A stretch of 64,000 nt of DNA from Puccinia triticina (taxonomy: Eukaryota > Basidiomycota > Pucciniomycetes > Pucciniales > Pucciniaceae). Positions 11,044 through 21,188 of the stretch are shown here, in pieces. Made by a program: the position numbers and the translations under genes. The stretch spans positions 1,178,001-1,242,000 of the forward strand of contig NC_070568.1 of NCBI RefSeq assembly GCF_026914185.1, read 5' to 3'. Position 1 is the stretch's first letter. Every line of letters starts with the position of its first letter. Under the pieces are notes generated by a model. That model was not told the origin of the DNA. It saw nothing but the letters and a program-made list of their open reading frames with translations, and did not search any database.

Positions 11044-12387
11044 CGGGTTTACTTCGCGCACAGAGGGAAACTCGTTGCGCACGGGAATTTCCGTTGACTC
11101 GACGTCACGTGACGTCGGGCCCCCCTCCGTGCGCGCCACCAGCTCCCCTCAAAAAACTATCCGCACACGGGGGTGCCGTGCGGTGACAGGTGGCCGGGGT
11201 GAAGCACTCCGGCCATCCGGAGGAAACAATCCCCTCGATGACCGGCACAGACCGGTCATCAAGAGGGTATATCACATCTCTCTTGATGACCGGTACAGAC
11301 CGGTCATCGGGAGGCTAAATCCCTCTCGATGACCGGCATAGACCGGTCATCGGGAGGCTACATCCCTCTCTATGACCGGCATAGACCGCTCATTGGGAGG
11401 CTACATCCCTCTTGATGACCGGTACAGACTGGTCATCGGGAGGCTGCATCCCTCTCGATGACCGGTACAGACCGGTCATCGGGAGGCTACATCCCTCTCG
11501 ATGACCGGTACAGACCGGTCATCGGGAGGCTACATCCCTCTCGATGACCGGCATAGACCGGTCATCGGGAGGCTACATCCCTCTCGATGACCGGCATAGA
11601 CCGGTCATCGAGAGGCTACATCCCTCTTAATGACCGGAGTAGACCGGTCACCGAGAGGATACACCTCTCTCAATGACCGGCATTCCGGTCATCGAGAGAA
11701 CACATCTCTCTCAATGACCGGCATTCCGGTCATCGAGAGAACACATCTCTCTCAATGACCGGCATTCCGGTCATCGAGAGAACACATCTCTCTCAATGAC
11801 CGGCATTCCAGTCATCGAGAGGGATGTAGCCTCCCGATGACCGGTCTGTACCGGTCATCGAGGGGTATTTGTCCTCTCGATGACCGGAATGCCGGTCATC
11901 GAGAGAGGTGTATCCTCTCGGTGACCGGTCTACTCCGGTCATCAAGAGGGATGTAGCCTCCCAATGAGCGGTCTATGCTGGTCATCGAGAGGGATGTAGC
12001 CTCCCGATGACCGGTCTATGCCGGTCATCGAGAGGGATGTAGCCTCCCGATGACCGGTCATCGAGAGGGATGTAGCCTCCCGATGACCGGTCTGTACCGG
12101 TCATCGAGGGGGATTTGTCCTCTCGATGACCGGAATGCCGGTCATCGAGAGAGATGTGATATACCCTCTTGATGACCGGTCTGTGCCGGTCATCGAGGGG
12201 ATTGTTTCCTCCGGATGGCCGGAGTGCTTCACCCCGGCCACCTGTCACCGCACGGCACCCCCGTGTGCGGATAGTTTTTTGAGGGGAGCTGGTGGCGCGC
12301 ACGGAGGGGGGCCCGACGTCACGTGACGTCGAGTCAACGGAAATTCCCGTGCGCAACGAGTTTCCCTCCGTGCGCGAAGTAAACCCG
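11044..12387. mobile_element. Inverted-repeat DNA element inserted in gag, 8-bp target duplication
   Basis: The terminal inverted repeats are about 200 bp, starting CGGGTTTACTTCGCGCAC at 11044 and ending with its reverse complement at 12387. TTTATTTA is duplicated exactly (11036-11043, 12388-12395). Both arms carry the palindrome GACGTCACGTGACGTC and a purine/pyrimidine block ending ATGGCCGGAGTGCTTCACC. The centre is a hairpin array. The 8-bp duplication points to hAT-type mobilisation; no transposase is encoded. It inserted after the retrotransposon, which is itself young. Confidence 0.9.
11240..12200. repeat. GATGACCGG...ACCGGTCATC hairpin array
   Basis: About 22 units of a 43-bp period in two opposed halves: to about 11640 the spacer reads GGGAGGCTACATCCCTCTC, and from about 11815 it reads in reverse complement, with ATTCCGGTCATCGAGAGAAC units between. 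Each unit is a hairpin (GATGACCGG pairs with CCGGTCATC around CATAGA or TACAGA). Copies are nearly uniform, indicating recent amplification or gene conversion. Confidence 0.9.
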
Positions 12388-13809
12388 TTTATTTATAGCA
12401 GCATTATCCATAGTTCTGAAACTATTAGCGTAACTTGGACCATTATTATTACGCCCTGTAGGTATCTCTCCCTCAGTTTGGTTTCCAGATTTATTATCTT
12501 GAGCTTTGTGGGGAGCAGAATCACGCATAAAAGGATTATTAAATTTATGAGTGTATTGTTCAGGTTTTGGAGTAAATACAGGTTCAGGTTTCTCTGCAAA
12601 AGCTTTTTCTGTATTTAATTTGAATTGTTTCAATTCAGTTTGGACTTGATCAACTTGTTTGTGCATGGCTTCAGCTAAATTCTCAACATTATTCATACGG
12701 GATCCTTGTTGTATCAAGAGATCTTTGATATCATCCAAAGTATCCGCATTTTTCTTTTGGTTTATGATAATATCTTGTTTCAATGAAGATATTACATAGT
12801 CAGAATGAGAAAATATCATTGATTCAATTTTACTGAACAATTCATATGAAGAATCTTTTCCATTTTCCTTAATACTTAGTGATATTTTATTTACAATACC
12901 ATCAGTATTAGTAGATATTTTCTTAAGATCCTCAGTTTCTCTGAGTAATCTTTTAAATATCTCCAAATGTTGGGGTTGGAACTCTATGGGCAAAGGTTTT
13001 TCAATACAATTTAATATCTCAGAAGAATTAGTATTGAATTCTTTTTTAAGATCAGATAACAATGAATCAAACTTATTTACAATAGTTTTTAAGTTAGACT
13101 CATTATTGGCATCTAAAGTGGAAATATTCATATTTACTACATCTAAAGAATCTAGTAGAGTGGAAACAATACTATTACTTGGTTTATGTTCTTGTACAAA
13201 CCTTCTGCTATTTTGAGCATGTCCGAGACTTTCTTCCACTTGTGAGGATTCTCGAAGTTGACCAAAGTCGAGCTGCGGCGCTTGCCGAATCGTTCTTCCT
13301 TGGGCGGAGCTGGGAAGTATTTCTTCTTCTCGGTCCAAGGATTCCATCCTTTGACAAACGCTTTGATCTCGTCGTTCGGCATAAGCTTCTGGAGAGCTTT
13401 TTGACTCTCTTGCGCCTTGGTTAGGAGAGCTCGAAGGTTCAGGGTCGCTCCGAGTAATCCTTCCTTGAGACATCTCTTCCAAGTAGCGATGTGCTCTCTG
13501 ACCAGGAGTACCGCTTTCTCCTTCTCCGAGGCTGAGGATGTTTCGGGCGCGGCTGGGAGCGCAGGAGTACCGTTCGTGGTAGGGGGTGCTGGGATAGCCG
13601 CCGAGGATGTGGACGGGGGTATGTCCAGATCCATCGCAGAATCCTTTGAGGTATCCTTCTCCGGGATCAGAGGTGGTGCGTCCTTTCGGTTCAAATGCTT
13701 GAACTTCATGTTCTTGATCCGTTCTTGGAGCCTTTCTTCCTCGCGGTCTTGTTGGATCAGGGAGGAGGCCTCTGAGCTCAGGTTTGTTTGATCTGGTAGG
13801 CACAGTCAT
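12388..13809 (-). pseudogene. Ty3 Gag N-terminal half
   Basis: An ATG at 13809 opens a short stretch (TVPTRSNKPE). A convincing protein-like sequence then follows in a second frame from about 13770 to 13190 (LIQQDREEERLQERIKN ... AFVKGWNPWTEKKKYFPAPP ... KWKKVSDMLKIAEGLY), and from about 13190 to 12388 coding continues in the first frame (PSNSIVSTLLDSLDVVN ... coiled-coil-like KQVDQVQTELKQFKLN). Two opposite frame changes are therefore needed; they could be mutations, sequencing errors or unrecognised splicing. At 12388-12395 the frame enters the TIR element's target duplication in phase with the downstream half. Confidence 0.7.
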
Positions 13810-13859
13810 ATTTGATTAGTTATAGATTAGTAAAAAGGTACTAAGAATTTGAACTAACT

Positions 13860-14303
13860 TATAACCGGATCAATACTTTTCTCAATAGCGAGATCTGGTC
13901 CGGGAGTAGCACTGATATCACCGACGGCTGTGCGGATAGATTCACTATTGGAAGCCACTTAACAGATAATATATAAGTCAGATGATTTTTCGATATAAAG
14001 ACACTTCTTAGAGGAACAATACTTACTTCTTCTAAGGCGCCTTTGTTCGCGGTGATAGGTTCTGTGGTTGCGAACAAGTTCGTTGATAGCTAGTCTAGCT
14101 TTAATGTCTTCCTGTTCGTGAAGATGCGCGTGGTAGACGGCTAATTGGACCTGCTCTTCGCGAGTAAGTGACTCCCAAGCAGTAGGTACGTAATTACGTT
14201 TGGCTTCTTCTTTGCGTAACCTGAGATATCGAAGATAATACGCTATTAGTTCGGCGTTTTCTTTTAAGTTCACTAGAAGAAAGAGATATAGAATATGATT
14301 CAA
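13860..14303 (-). CDS. Small upstream exon/frame of the Ty3 element
   Basis: A minus-strand frame (14303 to about 14030) contains ENAELIAYYLRYLRLRKEEA and REEQVQLAVYHAHLHEQEDI, a helical, charged composition unlike random sequence, and ends at a good splice donor (GAA|GTAAGT near 14027). An acceptor-like site near 13960 is followed by another short open stretch, then the Gag ATG at 13809. It may be a 5' exon of the element's transcript or a small regulatory peptide. I recognise no family. Confidence 0.35.
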
Positions 14304-14433
14304 TATTTTTGTGATTTTGAAGTTTTTTCAAAAGAAGAAGGATAAAATTAGAAGAATTTTTATTGGTTTGGTTATTCTCTTAGAAAAAGAAATGATTATA
14401 ATGATAACCGAGTACGATAAAAGTACGGGAATT

Positions 14434-14454
14434 TTTCCCGGCCAGACCCCCAGG
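14434..14454 (-). promoter_or_regulatory. Candidate primer binding site of the Ty3 element
   Basis: On the minus strand, two bases after the LTR ends, the sequence TGGGGGTCTGGCCGGGAA begins. TGG matches the universal CCA end of tRNAs, and the rest would pair with an acceptor stem. I cannot name the tRNA. Confidence 0.45.
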
Positions 14455-15383
14455 TGTCAGCCTTGGTGATGCCAAGAACAGCATTCTTCTAGCGACACCG
14501 GGTGATGATGATAAATAAAGATGGTTTTGGGTTTGTTTTATTTCGAAGAAATAAAAAATAAGAGAAATATATATATTTTTTAAGGAGGGGCCTGCGGACA
14601 GGGGTTGTTTAGATCCCTCCAAGGATAAATGCTGGGGCCTGCTAGCAGGTGTAGTTTTGTTCCCAGTCTTACGAGTAAGGGAAATGGCGGCGATAAGAGG
14701 AAAAGGTTTTTACTTACTTATAATAAATAACCAAATCTTATCGCTGCAAAAGAAGATCGAGGAATTGCGACAGGCTAGAGACGGCGACGGTTTGAAAACT
14801 AGATCGATCAAAAACTGATAGTATATCGAGGCGATGGAAGTGTTAGAAGGTCGGTTCGTTGTCTGAAGCTGAGGAGGACAAAAAAGATGACTGACCGACT
14901 TCTTTAAATAATGTTTTCGTCCTCCTTGGTCGTTGTATCTCTAGATATTTCGATGGGGAGGTCAATACCTGTCGGTTTATTATTTGCGAGCTCGAAGGGG
15001 GCGGTTAGTTATTGATGTTGATCGGTTTATTGAACTCGAACTCGGATGGGGCCTTTGGTTGTCTGGAGAATTCTAGTTGGGGAAGATATCTTAGTTCTCA
15101 GACACCGTCGGATAAGTGACACCTGTCACTTAAATGTCATTGACATGTAGCTCCCGCGCCTGGGTGTAGTTTATTATTCACCTCACGCGCACGGGTGTAG
15201 TTTATTATTCACCTGGATTATACTCAAAGCTCTTCAACTTAAACTATATATTTTTATGTATTTATTATATCTTTATATTATAAGTGACAGATCACATAGT
15301 TGTCTGTCACAAAAAATTCTAAATATTATTTATAATTATTTATACAAGTGTTACGCTGGCTTGCGCTGCGTAGCCGGCTGACA
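14455..15383 (-). repeat. 5' LTR of the Ty3 element
   Basis: 929 bp with TGTCAG...CTGACA ends, almost identical to 5551-6479. As the upstream LTR of a minus-strand element it should carry the promoter. Sequence beyond 15383 resumes the interrupted transposase-like frame. Confidence 0.95.
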
Positions 15384-15839
15384 AGCTTGGAGCGCCCACC
15401 CGATCTGGAGTCCAAAAGTGATGCGGACAAGTTTAATTTTTATCCGGAAAATTCCCAAGCAGTCCAACTCAACACCAAGATTGAGCGCCACACCAATGGT
15501 TATTTTCCCATAGACAAGAAGGGTTGTGTCTTAGCTTGGTGGAAGGTCAGTCTCAAACTTCCTTTTATTTTTCCTCCTTATTTCCCAATTGACAAATATT
15601 GATATTGACACTGTTTGATCAATTCCTTTTGTCAACTTATTGATGCTGCTCAGAAAAATCCCAAGTTCAAAAAATATCAAGAATCTTCCGCCGCAACAAC
15701 CTCGAAACCCCATAAATAGTAATCTACTTTTGATTTTTTCTTGATTATCTTTCCCCAATCTTCTCCCCCCCAAAAAAAAAACTCCAAAACCCCATAAAAA
15801 GTCACTTTTTTCATTGGGTTTTTTTAGAATGTTGTACCT

Positions 15840-16136
15840 AGATCAGCGGATTTTAATTGCCGATATCAGCGGTTAACCAACTCGGATCAGCGGTTTTGGA
15901 CCGCTGCGCAGCCGCTGATATCAGCGGTTTTCCGCTGAAAACAGCGTCAGCGCAGCGGTCCTGCCGCTGATTGCCCGCTGATTTAGCGCGCTAAATATAT
16001 ACATTTTTTTCCGGTGAGACCAATCAGCGCTTAGCGCAGCGCCCCACCCGCTGATTGTCAGCTCAGCGCAGTGGGCCCAAAAAACGCTGCGCTGACCGCT
16101 TTTTGCGCTGTTTTCAGCGCAGCTGTTTCACCCTTG
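15840..16136. repeat. CAGCGG/CCGCTG low-complexity block, right arm
   Basis: Permutations of GATCAGCGGTTTTCCGCTGATATCAGCGG and AGCGCAGCG on both strands, ending GTTTCACCCTTGTTG. It is the counterpart of 5107-5440 and is read here as the right subterminal region of the interrupted hAT-like element. Confidence 0.7.
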
Positions 16137-16233
16137 TTGTCATCTGAGTCTAACAAATCTTTTTGATCTTTTTCAATGTAGGCTAGTGGCTCATTGCCAT
16201 AGTTTAGCGCGGCGGCTTCCAAAAAGCCTTTGA

Positions 16234-17160
16234 TCATGGCAACTGAGGAGACGCCGGCTTGGTTTTACGCAGGAGCTTTGTTAGTGACTCCTGCAACCCC
16301 GGCCAGATGGCTTGTTTGGCGGCCTGCGGTTGGGGGATTTGGTTTGCCACTTGATGGGCCCTTTGCGCTGCTCCAGGCTTTTGGCGCGACATAGTCAATT
16401 GCTTTGGGATGGATAAAAAAGGAAGGGGGAATATAAATCTTGGTTTGATCAGGTGGGCCGGGACACGCGCCTGCGGCGTTGCCACAAAATTGTTTGCAGT
16501 AGTGACATTTACCAACGCTGTTGAGATAAGAAAAGAGTCTCCAGAGGTAGCTGTTGGTTTCTCCGGTGTTCTGGGGGCTTTGAGTTGTCTGAGTTTGGGA
16601 TGAGGCTAGACGGGTCCGTGGCATATTGGCGGAAAACTCATTCATGTAGCATTCAAATCTGCTGCAACTGAAGAGCTTCTCCTTGAGAATACAGAATTCC
16701 CTGGCTTTCACTTGCAGTACATGGGGCAACCCCAACAGAATGAATTCAGCAAGTTTGAAATCTTCAAAGGAGGAGGTTTCAAAATTGACTAGGCTCTGCA
16801 GTGTTGCTATATTCGAAAAACTTCTCAGAAGGAAACATCTCAAGTTGTACAATAGATTGACAGAGCTTGGCGCGCCAGTCCTCAGGTAGGCAGAATTCAA
16901 AAAGACAGGTTTTGAAGTTGTCCCAAGACTTGCCCTTGTACTTGGGCCACTCATTGTTGTAGAAGGCAAGTAGGTTTGGGTCAGTGATGAGTGCTCCAAG
17001 AATGAGGTGTTTGGTGTCGGAATTCTTGACTCCTTTGGTCAAATAGAAGATGGTCACCCCCCTCTTCCAAGTGAGGAATGGCTCTGCTTGTTGTAGGGGG
17101 CCGTTGGAGGTTTGGAAGCAGATGAGATTGACTTGGTCTTTTTCCAAAGCAGCAACGGTG
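16234..17160 (-). pseudogene. Retrotransposon Gag-like fragment
   Basis: The minus strand encodes EPFLTWKRGVTIFYLTKGVK, SDTKHLILGALITDPNLLAF, EWPKYKGKSWDNFKTCLFEF, a frame change near 16805, then KLAEFILLGLPHVLQVKARE and a Cys/His cluster CHYCKQFCGNAAGACPG, followed by a Pro/Ala/Lys-rich tail. The order (a capsid-like helical region, then a Cys-rich RNA-binding motif) is that of an LTR-retrotransposon Gag. There is no start codon, no LTR and no Pol. The 5' side is cut by an ATTGCA-rich element near 17160. The short fragment at 34511-34776 could be the N-terminus of the same family. Confidence 0.65.
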
Positions 17161-17325
17161 AAACTGATGTGATGCAATGTGATATTGCATGTTTTATGGG
17201 CATCACATTGCAATTCTGATCCACAAAATTGCAATACCCAGTATTGCATCAATAAACCAACGCATTGTGTAGCCCAATTCACTATTGGTGGCAAACCTGC
17301 ATTTCATCTTAGAACCAATGCAATA

Positions 17326-17581
17326 GGGGGGTTCACATTAGCCTGATTTCGGCTGCTTGTCACGGATGGTTTCAAATCTCATGCATGCTTCCTGCATAAA
17401 ATTAAAAAAAAAAAAAAAAAAACTGCATAAGCATTCCCTTCAGCAAGGCCTTTAAAGGGGAGGTCTTGCTGAGAACTCTATTTATTTTCTAGAATATCCT
17501 TGCATAGACCTGCATGAGCAGCCATCAATTTTTAACAAGGTTTTTTGACTGATTTTGAAATCAGGCTAACGTGAAACCCCC
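17326..17581. mobile_element. 256-bp MITE flanked by TA (Tc1/mariner-like)
   Basis: The left end GGGGGGTTCACATTAGCC with TGATTTC following matches the inverted right end (GAAATCAGGCTAACGTG, then AAACCCCC). The dinucleotide TA is on both sides, as expected for Tc1/mariner insertion. It contains an A-homopolymer near 17405. It interrupts an ATTGCAATG-rich repeat on both flanks (17160-17325 and 17582-17690). Confidence 0.7.
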
Positions 17582-17858
17582 TAATATTGATATATATTGG
17601 ATGCATCACCAGTTTTGGCTGATGCAACAATACAATGCAATACATTTTGTATTGTGTGTATCACAGCCTTTTTGGGGGACCAACTGTGTATATATTTCTT
17701 GTGTTGTATCTATCTCTTGTATATGCGTATTTAGTAGCGTGTATATGTGGTTTATATATTGTGTATATAAAATAATTTGTGTATGTGAGAGGAAGCGCAG
17801 TATCTTTATTTTTATAGGGGGGCATAGAGTAGAAGATGGGGCCAACAATAAATAATAA

Positions 17859-20656
17859 CTATGACTCTTCAGGGCTCTGCTTTCTTGCATCAGGTGTAGT
17901 CGCAGCCATTACCTGGTTAATGACGCCCTGAGCCTCCGCGAATTTGCCCTTGGGCTGGACTTCCTGGACCGGCCATTGATGAGGGCTGATAGATCTCTCA
18001 ATTATCCGGGCTGCCAAGCGCCTGCAGTCCTGTCCACAGGTATTGGCTGCGGCGGAGAAAGTTTGCTCAACATTGGCCAAGGTTGCGCAGCAGGCTAAAT
18101 AGTCCCTGGCGAGTAGGGATAAAACAGGAAACTTGTGGGAGTGTTCCTGACAGACAAGGAGAGATTTGTTAGCTTCCAAATATGAGCAACAAATTTAGTT
18201 TGAAGCAACAAAGTTGCCTACCTTCCACCAAACTAAGGACTGAGAGGCTTGAGCACTTGACCACTTGTATTTACCAAGGTAGATTGATAGCTCGTCTTTG
18301 TTTGTTGCTTCAAGAGTTTTGGGGAAGAAATCTACCTCTTCAATTTCCTTGTTCCTTGAGGAACAAGCTTGAGGGGTGGGTGGCTTCTCTTTTGCTAGAG
18401 CAATGAATTTGCAGTCGGCATTTTGGATGTTAAAGTAGATTTGAATTAGCTCTTGAGCATATGTGTAGTGAAAAGGGAACCACATTTGGAAGATTGAGAG
18501 TCGGTAGCTGGGGTTTAATATTGTCGCAAGCAGAATTGTATTGCAATTGGGAGCCTTTTCAAGATACTTGTCAGTTTTTTCAATCATATTTTTGAACATC
18601 TTCTTGTATTCAACCTTGGTGTTGGAGTCCTTCTCCTTGATCAGATAAGCCTTGAGACATCTGTAGTCCGCAAGCATCATGCTAGCCAATGAGATATCCC
18701 CCTCCATCTTCTTGGTGATGAAGTAAAACTTGCTCAGAATATTGTTGAGATGTTTGACAATTTCCCAGTCAGAACAAAGGATCTCAACGTTGTTGTAGAA
18801 ATTAGTCACTGTCCCCCCCCCAATTGGTCTTGTCAATCTTGCTCCTTTTGGTTGCATTTGTTTTCCATCAACTTGTTGATGATCTCACGAGCTTGGTAGC
18901 CTCAATCCCTGCTCTGGAATTTGATATTCCAACGTATGCCATAGCCCACAATCAGCTTTGGCCCCAAGTAGTCTAGCTTTTCTGTGTCAAACTCTGATTG
19001 TTTTGCTGCCAATGAGGTGATCTTCTGAATCACAAGGTCAATTTTCTTCAATATTGAAGCAATTGTCATACAAGTTCCCCTGTCCGATAGCTGAGCTTCA
19101 TCAGTATCACTATCATCATCCTCCGCTTCTCCAAACTCAACTATTTCCTCAAAGAAATCTGTATCATTGACCAATTTATTGTTGCACTCTTCAGTTACAG
19201 TCTCAAGCCCAGGAACAAATCCAAGAGCGGCTGATTTTTTCTTAGTCAAACCATCACTACCAATCAAGATTGCCGCGAGTCCACCATTTAGAATGAGAGC
19301 AATTTGATGGCAGAAACATTTGATATGGTTGCCGGACAAGTTGATTTCCACACCCAAATTCTTTTCAATCAACCGATCAACCTTGGCCGCCATTCTAATA
19401 TTATTTGAACCAGAGTCAGCCGTCTGGGCCAAGATCTTGGTGTGAACAGACGCTTTGGTGATGATGTTGGCAGAAGGTATTGCCAAGTACTTCCCCTTGT
19501 GAGTCCACACAATATACTTCAGGCCAAGGTGTGTGATCTTGAACTGCCAATCTTTGGTCACACATGTAGCAGAGATTCCCATAAACGCTTTTTGGTTGCC
19601 TCTAGTTGTCCAGACATCGTGGATGAGTGTAATCTTTGAAGAAAGATCCTGAAAAATTTAAATATTAATGTCATTTCCAATCATCAAAGAGGTTCAAATG
19701 TAAAAATCTTACCCTCAGTGTCAATACAACCTTAGACTGCAAATTGCAGTAAATCTTGTGGGCTTCTTGAGCAGCCCACCAAGAATTGAGCTTGATACTT
19801 TGGTGAGCGTAGTTGTAAGCAACATGTAGCATGGCATCATTGATTTGAGTCCAAGGAAGCAAGTGGTAAATAAGCCACAAGAAAAGGATCTGGTTGAGGG
19901 TTTTCTGATCAAACTTGGAAAGTTGAACAAATACCTCCATTTGACCTTTTTCTTGCGCTTGTCTCTTCTTGAAAATCTCTTGAGCAGTTAACGGAAGCTT
20001 TGCGCCAACCTTGATTGCGTCGCGGCGTGCGGCGCAAGGTTGCTGGTGTGCATTTCCATCACGGTGCAGAACAAGGTTCCTGTGGGTTTCATTGCCCTTC
20101 TTGTAAGTACATCCGCACCACCATCTCCAAAGACAGGTGGATGAAAGTAAAGGTCAATATCATCAATTTCCTCCTTGTTGTCCTTCCTTGTGCGGGTCTT
20201 GCGTTTCTTGATGACCTTCACATTTTCTCCATCAGAGTCCTGGCTCATGTCCATGACCTGATGATTTGCGTCTGAGTTTGGTTGGGATTATCCAACTGAT
20301 TCCAAAAAAAATTTGTTGGCTTTCCGTTTGAATTTTGGAGTGATGGACACAGAGGCTGAGGTGTGAGATCCAGAATCCAAAGGCTGTGATACAGAGGTTT
20401 GAGAGTTTGAATGCCAGGTTGTTCTAGTTACAACAAATGAAGCATTGGAATCAGAGCCACAATCCTTTTCTTGGTTTTGGGTTGAGGTTTCTTCACGGGG
20501 TCGCTTGGCTGGGAGTGATCTGCAAGAATCATTGCTTGGTCAAACATAATTTGGATCAGTGCGGCTTGGAGTTATGACTGGACTAGATTGACAAGACGGT
20601 GGTGGATGAGGGGTTCCCTGAGGCAAAGGAGGGACCAAGGACTGTGATTGCGGCAT
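17859..20656 (-). pseudogene. hAT transposase gene, decayed
   Basis: Read on the minus strand: an ATG at 20656, a Ser/Pro-rich N-terminus with stops, an acidic/basic segment (DNKEEIDDIDLYFHPPVFGD), a DNA-binding-type region after a frame change near 20100, then TLNQILFLWLIYHLLPW. An intron with AGG|GTAAGA donor and TTTCAG acceptor lies at about 19645-19712; after it comes IHDVWTTRGNQKAFMGIS, the conserved first catalytic Asp region of hAT. The core continues to 18902, where a TGA interrupts it; a C-run near 18815 is a further frame change. The gene ends after a second intron with the dimerisation domain (FPVLSLLARDYLACCA ... VEQTFSAAANTCG). The family acts by cut-and-paste at 8-bp duplications, like several passive elements here. 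This copy cannot make an intact protein. Confidence 0.85.
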
Positions 20657-20876
20657 GTCTACTCAAGTATGAGTTGGCTCCAATGCTTGAGTCAGCTCCA
20701 AAGGATTGGGAGATTGGTGTTTGAAGCCTGCCGGGTTCCCCAATGCCACTTACCAGATGGTGATACATGCAAGAGTGGGTGATTTATCAGGATGTATCGG
20801 TACGTGATGGTACAATAGGACTGCGGCACACTATTTCCCAATACATACCGATATGTATTGGTATATATTGTTATTT

Positions 20877-21055
20877 ATGGTGTTCAAAGTTGGTTTGCAT
20901 AGTTTTATACATGCATAAATCATAAAATCATAAAATATTTTTTGCAGGGGATATGACTGTCTGATTATGTAATACAAAATTTCCTCACCAAAATATTTTT
21001 ATGATTTTATGATTTATGCATGCATAAAATCATGCAAACCAACTTTGAACACCAT
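20877..21055. mobile_element. Palindromic MITE, about 180 bp
   Basis: ATGGTGTTCAAAGTTGGTTTGCAT at the left is matched inverted at the right; the arms (ATGCATAAATCATAAAATCAT) pair over about 70 bp around a central GCAGGGGATATGACTGTC. Near-perfect foldback structure and no coding content. The target duplication is ambiguous because the ends are AT-rich. Confidence 0.65.
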
Positions 21056-21073
21056 GATTGCATTGGTTCTCCC

Positions 21074-21172
21074 TGTTATGGCCTGGTGTTATACCTCTCC
21101 GGGGGAGAGTTGATGCCCGCTACGATTGTGTAGTTGGGTGGTACCTTTTCTTCCTTCCCCGGGGTTTTTACA
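21074..21172 (+). repeat. 5' LTR (99 bp) of the large element
   Basis: TG...CA-bounded and very short for an LTR. It contains the palindrome CTCTCCGGGGGAGAG and is followed by the primer-site candidate. Confidence 0.7.
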
Positions 21173-21188
21173 GGTTATGAGCCCAGCG
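21173..21188 (+). promoter_or_regulatory. Half-tRNA primer binding site (initiator tRNA-Met)
   Basis: GGTTATGAGCCCAGCG is the complement of ...CTGGGCTCATAACC, the anticodon arm of eukaryotic initiator tRNA-Met, including the CAT anticodon. Known copia and Ty5 primer sites have this form rather than the 3'-CCA complement. Confidence 0.7.

Larger units (their letters stand above)
5551..15383 (-). mobile_element. Ty3-type chromovirus LTR retrotransposon, recent insertion
   Basis: The element is bounded by two 929-bp LTRs beginning TGTCAG and ending CTGACA, in which I noticed only two differences (both transitions), so insertion was recent. The flanks AGCTC (5546-5550) and AGCTT (15384-15388) are a target duplication with one mismatch. 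Genes read on the minus strand in the order Gag, zinc knuckle, protease, reverse transcriptase, RNase H, integrase, chromodomain, as in chromoviruses. It is currently defective: a 1344-bp DNA element splits gag, and a frame break lies at the start of reverse transcriptase. Confidence 0.95.
5458..15600 (+). pseudogene. Transposase-like frame split by the retrotransposon
   Basis: An open frame runs up to the left LTR (5458-5550; contains EEREIYLKSLEVEPNPP) and resumes in the same frame right after the other LTR (15384 onward; LESKSDADKFNFYPENSQ, then CVLAWWK) to an AAG|GTCAGT splice donor near 15546. The LAWWK segment before an intron resembles the stretch preceding the dimerisation domain of hAT transposases, as in the gene at 17859-20656 of this window. 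The dimerisation exon itself is not found here, so the copy is a fragment. The hAT assignment is inferred from this motif and the hAT-like ends. Confidence 0.45.
5107..16136. mobile_element. hAT-like TIR element interrupted by the Ty3 retrotransposon
   Basis: CAACAAGGGTGAAACCGCTG at 5107 is matched inverted at 16122-16136 (GTTTCACCCTTGTTG, preceded by CAGCGCAGCT). Both subterminal regions (5120-5440 and 15840-16120) are packed with AGCGCAGCGG/CCGCTGCGCT permutations. Between them lies a transposase-like frame split by the retrotransposon 5551-15383. Removing that insertion leaves about 1.2 kb. CARRGGTGAAAC is a hAT-like terminus. I see no clean target duplication, so pairing the two ends is an inference. 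Confidence 0.5.

Noticed and set aside
11240..12200. CRISPR-like array (regular palindromic repeats with spacers)
   Set aside because: Spacers are as repetitive as the repeats, the array lies inside a TIR transposon of a eukaryote, and no cas genes exist.
21173..21188. tRNA-Met gene fragment
   Set aside because: Only the complement of the anticodon arm is present, exactly adjoining an LTR, which fits a primer binding site.
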